A stretch of DNA of 9,959 nt from Anaerolineae bacterium (GTDB lineage Bacteria; Chloroflexota; Anaerolineae; B4-G1): contig JAUWOI010000119.1 of assembly GCA_030612185.1 (NCBI GenBank), positions 1-9,959 of the forward strand, given 5' to 3'. This document shows, piece by piece, positions 5,430 to 9,959 of this stretch (position 1 is its first letter; each line of letters starts with the position of its first letter). The notes below the pieces were generated by a model, which did not search any database, was not told the origin of the DNA, and saw only the letters and a list, made by a program, of their open reading frames with translations. Both the position numbers and the translations under genes were made by a program.

Positions 5430-8386
5430 CGTGCTACCTCCACGATGACCCGCGTGCCATGTTGGGGTCGGGACTCGATACGATAGTGACCACCTGCTGC
5501 CTCGGCCCGCTCGGACATAATGGCCAGCCCCCAGCCCCGGCGTCCGTCCAGCGTGGTCAGTTGCGCGGGGTCGAACCCGACTCCGTCATCGGCGATGACC
5601 AGAGACACGGCTTCGTCGTCCGCTGTCACTGTCACAGTCACCTGAGTCGCTTGTGCGTGTTTGCACACGTTGGTCAACGCCTCCTGGGCGATGCGGAACA
5701 GGGCGTTCTCAGCCGGCGCGGCCAGCCGGGGGACCGGTTCCTCACCATGCACCGTGACGGAGATCCCCTCCCACGAGTCGAATCGCTCACTGTACCAGTG
5801 CAGCGTGGCCACCAACCCGTAGTCGTCGAGCATCGGCGGCCGCAGGTTGGCCATCACGTCGCGAGTACGCTCTATTGTTTCCTCTACCAGTGCCAACGAA
5901 TCGTCCAGGTGGGAACGCGCCAGCACCGGTGCCTCTTCAAGCATGTGCGCCTGCACCAGATTCAGGTTGATGCTCAGTGCGGTCAGGTTTTGTCCAACCT
6001 GGTCGTGCAACTCCCGTGCCATCTGCCGTCGCTCGGTCTCTTCAGTCTCTGCCAGCCGCGCCGTCAGGGTACGCAGATGTTGTCCCTGCTGTCTGACCGA
6101 CTCGAACAACCGCGTGTGCTGGATGGCAATCGCCAGTGAATCGACCACTTCCCAGGCGATGTCTGTGTGTTCGAGCGCCAAGGAACCTGGGTTTTCCGTC
6201 CACAGGTTCAGGGAGCCGATCAGTTCGCCCTGGGAAATGAGGGGCACACAGGCGCAGGAGTGCAGTCCCTCAGCCTGTAGGACCTGAATGGTTGGTGGTG
6301 GTTGGGGAAGGTCCAGGAGATTATCCAGCACATAAACCTCCCCCTGACGGAGTTCGGCGACCGCCCGCGCGCCCAGCGATAATCGTTCTCCCTCCCCCGG
6401 CATAGCCTGACCGTATCCGTGAGCGGCAAGTATTGTGCCCTCAGAGGCTTCCAGGTCGAACAAGACGACGCTGGCCCGCTGGCAGGGCACCAATTGCCGA
6501 ATGCGAAGCAGCGCTGCCTGGGCGATCTCCTCCAGCGAATGTGCGGCTAGAATGGCGCTGTCAATTTCGTGCAGGATTTTCAACCGCCCAGCATGCTCCC
6601 GCAGCGCCTCCTCCGCCCGCTTGCGTTCGGTGATGTCGCGAGCCAAGCCCAGCATACCTATGAATTCGCCATCTTCGTCAAAGCGTGGGGTCACAATCTC
6701 TTGGGCCGGGAAAGCCTTGCCGTCCTTGCTGACATAGGTGAGTTCTTCCACCAGTGGCTTCCTGGTGGCTATCATGCTCTTGATATTCAGGTGCATTGCT
6801 CCAGACCCTAGATACTCTTCGGTATGGAATATCCGAATGTTTTCTTTGCCCACCACCTCTTCAGGTTCATAACCCAAGAGTCTCCTGGCGCCCTCGTTCC
6901 AACTGAGAATGGTCCCCGTGGGGTCAGTTGCTATGATGATTTCCTCGGTAGCACTATCCATGATGCTCTGTAGCAACTCGGTAGTTTCCCGCAGCGCCTC
7001 CTCTGCCCGCTTGCGCTCGGTGATGTCGCGTATGACGGTGACGACTTGTGTGACCCTCTCCTTCTCAAGGATGGGTATCTTTCGTACTTCAGTGACAAAC
7101 TCTGTGTCTCCGAACGGCATGCTTTCCTCGGTAATAAGTGTTTCGCCGGTGCGGAATACCTGGTGATATTCAGCGCAAAGTCTGTCATACGTCCCGTCTG
7201 CCAGGGAGGGGAAAACCTCAAACAGGGTACGGCCGATGTAGTCCGGCGTACCTGAGCCGAATTCTTTAGCCCATTGTTGGTGGGTTTGGTTGACCAGTGT
7301 AAATCGCAGGTCAGGACCAACGAGGTGTATCGCGTCGCCCATCGCATCAAGCGTTGTGCGGTATTTTCGCTCTGATTCCCGCAGCGCCGCCTCCGCCCGT
7401 TTGCGCTCGGTTATTTCCTGTTGCGCTTGTTTGTACATCCGCGCATTCTCGATGGCGATCGCCGCAGATGCGGCCAATGGCTCCAGCGACGTCAGGTGGG
7501 TTACATCGAAGCGACCAGCCTCCGTATCCACCGCCTCGAGCACGCCGATCACATCCTGCCTGACTTTCAGCGGGATACTGAGGAGGGAGCGGATCTCCAG
7601 TCCGATCTGCTGCCCCACGCTCTTGCAGTGACGCTCGTCTTCCCGCGTGTCTGGCACGATCACACTCTCGCCGTGGCGGGCTACCCAGCCAGCAATCCCC
7701 TCTCCCGGCGCCAGTCGCCAGCCGCGCACCACTTCGCTTCGGGCACCCGCGGCCCGTTGGCAGACCATTTCGCCGCTGGCCGGGTCAATCAGCCAGATTG
7801 AGCAGGCGCTCACGCCCATCAGGTCGCGCATCGCTTCCAGGATGGCGACGAACACCTGGTTCGGGTCAAGAGTCGAGTTGAGTGTCTGGCTCACCTGGTT
7901 GAGCAGTGCCAACTCGCGGTTGCGCAGTTGCAGCGTCTCCTCTGCCCGCTTGCGCTCGGTGATTAGTGCGCTGCGAATTTGCTCTTGCTCAGCCAGCATT
8001 GTCTCGCGGGCCTGGTGGAAGAAACCAGCGGCCAACCCGCTGAGCAGCGCAGCCAGGCGGGGCTGTAAGACAACAACCTGGTCGGCAGGCAGCCCCTCGA
8101 CGAGCCGGTGCGCCAGCACCTCCTGCGTCTTGCCCAATGCCTCGGGCTGGACGTAATGGAGGCGTACCAGCGAGACGCCGATGGCCTCGGCCTGGCGCCG
8201 GTCGAACGGTTCTGCGAGCAGAAGCGCGATAGCCTGTTCGGTCAGTTCGATGAACCGCTGGCGCACTTCTGTCGCGCTGAGGGGTACGAAACTGGTGGGT
8301 GTGACGGCTTTGAGCCAACTGTCGGCGATTGTATCGCGACGAGTGTGTAGGGCCTGCAGGAGTTGTGAGCGAAGCGCTGCCTTCAT
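5426..8386 (-). CDS. Cytosolic hybrid-input sensor histidine kinase (GAF-PAS-PAS-GAF-HisKA_3-HATPase)
   Basis: A 986-residue NarX-type sensor kinase that phosphorylates the downstream LuxR-type regulator. Residues 1-140 are a helical domain (DSWLKAV..., AGFFHQAR) resembling RsbR-type N-terminal modules (tentative). GAF1 is about 157-317, PAS1 about 340-455 (NQTHQQWAKEFG), PAS2 about 468-582 (GTILSWNEGARRLLGY) and GAF2 about 600-760. The HisKA_3 helix has ARELHDQVGQ, with phospho-acceptor H794 and a DxxxQ phosphatase motif (D795, Q799). The ATPase has N906 in ALTNVCKHA, DDGVGFD (933-939) and GWGLAIMSERA. Four ITERKRAE linkers join the modules. No transmembrane segment is visible, so the signal is presumably cytosolic (redox, gas, small ligand). 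I see no haem- or flavin-specific motif to name it. The ATG at 8386 has no strong Shine-Dalgarno; no better in-frame start is evident. Confidence 0.95.
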   Translation of the reverse strand: MKAALRSQLLQALHTRRDTIADSWLKAVTPTSFVPLSATEVRQRFIELTEQAIALLLAEPFDRRQAEAIGVSLVRLHYVQPEALGKTQEVLAHRLVEGLPADQVVVLQPRLAALLSGLAAGFFHQARETMLAEQEQIRSALITERKRAEETLQLRNRELALLNQVSQTLNSTLDPNQVFVAILEAMRDLMGVSACSIWLIDPASGEMVCQRAAGARSEVVRGWRLAPGEGIAGWVARHGESVIVPDTREDERHCKSVGQQIGLEIRSLLSIPLKVRQDVIGVLEAVDTEAGRFDVTHLTSLEPLAASAAIAIENARMYKQAQQEITERKRAEAALRESERKYRTTLDAMGDAIHLVGPDLRFTLVNQTHQQWAKEFGSGTPDYIGRTLFEVFPSLADGTYDRLCAEYHQVFRTGETLITEESMPFGDTEFVTEVRKIPILEKERVTQVVTVIRDITERKRAEEALRETTELLQSIMDSATEEIIIATDPTGTILSWNEGARRLLGYEPEEVVGKENIRIFHTEEYLGSGAMHLNIKSMIATRKPLVEELTYVSKDGKAFPAQEIVTPRFDEDGEFIGMLGLARDITERKRAEEALREHAGRLKILHEIDSAILAAHSLEEIAQAALLRIRQLVPCQRASVVLFDLEASEGTILAAHGYGQAMPGEGERLSLGARAVAELRQGEVYVLDNLLDLPQPPPTIQVLQAEGLHSCACVPLISQGELIGSLNLWTENPGSLALEHTDIAWEVVDSLAIAIQHTRLFESVRQQGQHLRTLTARLAETEETERRQMARELHDQVGQNLTALSINLNLVQAHMLEEAPVLARSHLDDSLALVEETIERTRDVMANLRPPMLDDYGLVATLHWYSERFDSWEGISVTVHGEEPVPRLAAPAENALFRIAQEALTNVCKHAQATQVTVTVTADDEAVSLVIADDGVGFDPAQLTTLDGRRGWGLAIMSERAEAAGGHYRIESRPQHGTRVIVEVAR
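5436..5441 (-). promoter_or_regulatory. Ribosome binding site for the response regulator
   Basis: GGAGGT on the minus strand, 6 bases before the ATG at 5429, embedded in the last codons of the kinase. Combined with the 4-bp stop/start overlap, it indicates coupled translation. Confidence 0.85.
6598..7970. repeat. Four dispersed ~40-bp repeats encoding the ITERKRAE linkers
   Basis: Near-identical stretches at 6598-6640, 6988-7030, 7378-7420 and 7930-7970 (core GCCCGCTTGCGCTCGGT on the plus strand) encode the coiled-coil linkers before or between the kinase sensory modules. The first three are spaced exactly 390 bp apart, so each PAS module plus its linker is 130 codons. The fourth is 549 bp further, spanning GAF1. 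The PAS sequences themselves are quite different, so conservation is confined to the linkers. Confidence 0.9.
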
Positions 8387-8489
8387 CGTGCGTTCATCGC
8401 CTAGTACTATGGATGTCCGACCTGAAGCCGACCTTTCCTATAGAATTACTCTACAACATTTGCGTTGTCCGCGAGAATCATGATCTGCT

Positions 8490-8519
8490 ACTTGCAGACT
8501 TGCAGGCTTGCGACTTTGC
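8490..8519. repeat. Iteron-like ACTTGCAG direct repeats
   Basis: ACTTGCAG (8490-8497) is repeated exactly at 8498-8505 and followed by the variants GCTTGCG (8506-8512) and ACTTTGC (8513-8519). The 8-bp spacing is shorter than one helical turn. It is a possible regulator-binding cluster in the divergent intergenic region, or a simple slippage repeat. Confidence 0.55.
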
Positions 8520-8554
8520 CGCGCTATGTCATTATTGCCCCAGGATTGTGAATG

Positions 8555-8567
8555 ACATTCAGAATGT
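8555..8567. promoter_or_regulatory. Perfect 13-bp palindrome, candidate operator
   Basis: ACATTC-A-GAATGT is a perfect inverted repeat with a one-base centre, 63 bp before the proposed radical SAM start. A further GAATG half-site precedes it at 8550. Palindromes of this size fit a dimeric regulator, but no known binding consensus is claimed. Confidence 0.35.
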
Positions 8568-8580
8568 TGAGCCGCTTTTG

Positions 8581-8616
8581 TTCATTGTTCATTGTTCATT
8601 GTCTCATTGTTCATTG
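8581..8616. repeat. TTCATTG heptamer tandem repeat
   Basis: Three exact TTCATTG units (8581-8601), a variant TCTCATTG (8602-8609) and a final TTCATTG (8610-8616). It ends 14 bases before the radical SAM start. Seven-base units keep changing reading frame, so an upstream in-frame ATG at 8592 within it is unlikely to be the real start. Copy number probably varies between strains. Confidence 0.9.
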
Positions 8617-8630
8617 GAACAAAGTTCCCT

Positions 8631-9470
8631 ATGGATTTCAATCGCAAAGAATCCGACGTACTGGAAGAGATAAAACGTCTGCAAGGTAGCATCCCTGGCT
8701 TACGTTTCCACGGTTCTCACCAATCCGTAAGTACAGGCGACCTCATCCCCGGTTGTGAGATATGCACGCGCGCGACGTACATGTCCTTTCAACTTGGCTT
8801 CCGCTGCAACGCCAAATGCCCCTTCTGTTTCCTCGACACCTATGACGCAGACCTGCCTGACGAGGACGAAAAGTATGTCCGGCAGACCTATCTGAAAACG
8901 TTTCACCGTCGCCAGGACGAACTGGATGGCATCGCCCTGACCGGAGGTGAACCCCTGCTGTATCTCCCCGAACTGGATGCCTGCGTCACTGAAATGCGAC
9001 GAGCGAAACCCGGCTTGCACTTCTGGGTATACACCAACGGCATCCTGGCCGACGACGAGCACCTGGGCATCCTCCATGACCTCGGCATCAAAGAGATTCG
9101 GTTCAACCTCGCAGCGACGAACTACGGCGAGAAAAGTTTGGAGAACCTTGAGCGAGCAAGAGGGTTATTCGAGTACGTTGTTGTAGAAGTGCCGTCGTAC
9201 CCGCAGCAGAAAGAGGGATTGATGCGCTGCCTGGGAGAACTGGACCGGATAGGGATAGACCAGTTGACCCTACAGGAACTTCTGGTGACAGACGCTAACG
9301 TGCATCGTCTCGAGGGAGAGGGTTATCAGGCAGGCTTTCTATTCATCAAGAAGTTTTTCCTCTGCGGAAGCAGAAGGATGACCTACGAGGTGCTGCGGCA
9401 CTGCGTCGAGGAGCGATATTCGTTTACCGTCAACGATTGCTCAGCCAGGGAATTCGGCCGGGGGCAATAA
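8631..9470 (+). CDS. Radical SAM enzyme, uncharacterised subfamily
   Basis: An S-adenosylmethionine radical enzyme of 279 residues. The [4Fe-4S] motif is CNAKCPFC (C59, C63, C66), followed by the SAM-binding TGGEP (104-108) and later strands such as HFWVYTNG and IKEIRFNLAA, consistent with a radical SAM barrel. A second pair, C42 and C45 (GCEIC), precedes the canonical motif, and C245, C258 and C270 lie near the C-terminus. This could support an extra cluster or metal site. The GCxxC before CxxxCxxC layout recalls PflA-related uncharacterised proteins such as COG2108 (from memory, low certainty). ATG 8631 was chosen over 8592 because the latter would translate a heptamer repeat. No clear Shine-Dalgarno precedes either. 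Substrate unknown. It is divergent from the kinase and followed by a short uncharacterised protein. Confidence 0.88.
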   Translation: MDFNRKESDVLEEIKRLQGSIPGLRFHGSHQSVSTGDLIPGCEICTRATYMSFQLGFRCNAKCPFCFLDTYDADLPDEDEKYVRQTYLKTFHRRQDELDGIALTGGEPLLYLPELDACVTEMRRAKPGLHFWVYTNGILADDEHLGILHDLGIKEIRFNLAATNYGEKSLENLERARGLFEYVVVEVPSYPQQKEGLMRCLGELDRIGIDQLTLQELLVTDANVHRLEGEGYQAGFLFIKKFFLCGSRRMTYEVLRHCVEERYSFTVNDCSAREFGRGQ

Positions 9471-9577
9471 CCTTCAACCTCAACCGCTGCTCCCAGCCAC
9501 CGTCCCGGGGGCGTCCCATGCAGCAAATAGTCGCTCAGAATAAGATGCTCTCGCTTACACCGCCCTTGGGGACGAGG

Positions 9578-9624
9578 GTTGGTTAGTTAGTCAGTTAGTT
9601 GGTCAGTTGGTTAGTTGGTTGGTA
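9578..9624. repeat. GTTA/GTTG-rich low-complexity repeat
   Basis: The spacer between the radical SAM gene and the next gene ends in irregular repeats of TTAGT, TTGGT and TCAGT, with period about 4. The rest of the 172-bp spacer (9471-9577) contains no terminator with a T tract that I can see and no convincing gene. Together with the TTCATTG array, it marks both ends of the radical SAM gene with simple repeats. Confidence 0.8.
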
Positions 9625-9628
9625 TGAA

Positions 9629-9633
9629 GGGGG
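9629..9633 (+). promoter_or_regulatory. Ribosome binding site for the longer start of the last gene
   Basis: AAGGGGGT, 9 bases before ATG 9643; a moderate Shine-Dalgarno with slightly long spacing. Confidence 0.5.
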
Positions 9634-9642
9634 TAAGACAAG

Positions 9643-9959
9643 ATGGTTTACAGCGCTGGTGGTGTGGTGGCTGCTGCCGCGGCTGCGAAACGTCGGCAAA
9701 TGCTGCTTGCCGAGGAGGAAAACATGGCCAGTTACACACAGGACGACTTGAGGAATGACTGGGAGTTTAAGATCGTGCGATCAGGCACGGCCGCATTTCG
9801 CAAGCCAGAGGTGCTGAACAAACTGCTTGAAGAAGAAGCCCAAGCCGGCTGGGTGATGTTGGAGAAACTTGACGACAGCAGGATACGTTTCAAGCGCCCA
9901 CGCAGTGCTCGTGCTAAAGACGCCTATCTGCCAGATGGTGTTGATCCCTACCGCACACA
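9643..9959 (+). CDS. Uncharacterised small protein, 3' end outside window
   Basis: The open frame runs from ATG 9643 to the window edge (105 complete codons). Residues 1-27 are an Ala-rich start, MVYSAGGVVAAAAAAKRRQM, then a Glu-rich turn. A compact domain follows: NDWEFKIVRS, FRKPEVLNKLLEEEAQAGW and DSRIRFKRPRSAR, with alternating strands and one helix. It ends in a polar stretch (DAYLPDGVDPYRT). I recall similar proteins (WEFKI...EEAxAGW...RIRFKRP) annotated as hypothetical in Chloroflexota; no function is known to me. A second in-frame ATG at 9724 has a better ribosome site (AGGAGG, 5-base spacing), so two products are possible. A membrane segment could lie beyond the window. Confidence 0.8.
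   Translation, partial: MVYSAGGVVAAAAAAKRRQMLLAEEENMASYTQDDLRNDWEFKIVRSGTAAFRKPEVLNKLLEEEAQAGWVMLEKLDDSRIRFKRPRSARAKDAYLPDGVDPYRT
9713..9718 (+). promoter_or_regulatory. Internal ribosome binding site before second ATG of the last gene
   Basis: AGGAGG lies 5 bases before an in-frame ATG at 9724, a near-ideal Shine-Dalgarno, stronger than the one before 9643. In the long product the same bases encode Glu-Glu-Glu, so it may be fortuitous. Confidence 0.5.

Larger units (their letters stand above)
8387..8630. other. Divergent intergenic region between kinase and radical SAM genes
   Basis: This 244-bp region must hold both divergent promoters, but no hexamer pair is convincing on either strand. 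TATAGG on the minus strand (around 8440) is the best -10 candidate for the kinase, without a matching -35. Repeat and palindrome signals inside it are listed separately. Confidence 0.6.

Noticed and set aside
5459..6139. Long open frame antisense to the histidine kinase (226 codons, plus strand)
   Set aside because: It lies fully within the kinase catalytic region. It shows no domain signature and the opposite frame has clear conserved motifs.
8592..8630. Upstream in-frame ATG for the radical SAM gene
   Set aside because: The extra 13 residues would be encoded by the TTCATTG heptamer array. The conserved-looking protein begins at MDFNRKES.
9471..9577. Terminator after the radical SAM gene
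   Set aside because: GC-rich segments exist (around 9504-9516), but no stem followed by a T tract could be formed.
9518..9586. 22-codon ORF (MQQIVAQNKML...) as a possible RiPP precursor next to the radical SAM enzyme
   Set aside because: There is no leader/core pattern, no Cys, and the stop falls in the GTTA repeat. A G-run lies upstream, but nothing else supports it.

Overview
The window looks like a chromosomal segment of a GC-rich bacterium, most likely from the phylum Chloroflexota (inference). The reasons are a long cytosolic GAF/PAS histidine kinase with repeated ITERKRAEEALRE linkers, a DnaE-type polymerase with an intact PHP site, a Met tRNA without encoded CCA, and a terminal small protein of a kind I associate with that phylum. 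No marker gene settles the taxonomy.

Layout. Bases 1-3212 (minus) hold almost all of dnaE, the replicative DNA polymerase III alpha subunit, cut at its C-terminal end by the window edge. Upstream of it lie a hairpin and a tRNA-Met(CAT) gene on the same strand, driven by a perfect consensus sigma-70 promoter. Bases 3594-4775 are an AT-richer, repeat-laden island. It holds a candidate MITE with 13-bp inverted ends, two degenerate interspersed repeats, and a compact two-hairpin transcription unit with its own promoter. It also holds three perfect 23-bp tandem repeats, a palindrome, and a small NTF2/SnoaL-like gene lying between two copies of an identical 49-bp sequence. Bases 4776-8386 (minus) are a two-component system: a 986-residue sensor kinase (GAF-PAS-PAS-GAF-HisKA_3-HATPase) whose stop overlaps the start of a NarL/LuxR-type response regulator by 4 bp. 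A divergent intergenic region with direct repeats and palindromes separates it from a plus-strand radical SAM enzyme (8631-9470). A GTTA/GTTG-rich spacer then leads to a small uncharacterised protein that runs off the right end.

How the genes work together. dnaE and the tRNA are housekeeping genes. The kinase and regulator form one signalling unit, probably sensing a cytosolic cue. The radical SAM gene is divergent from the kinase and could be one of its targets (inference). The most unusual material is the 3.6-4.75 kb repeat island, where a mobile-element-like repeat appears to supply promoter parts and flanks a foreign-looking gene. Also notable is an in-frame C/G-tract palindrome inside dnaE.
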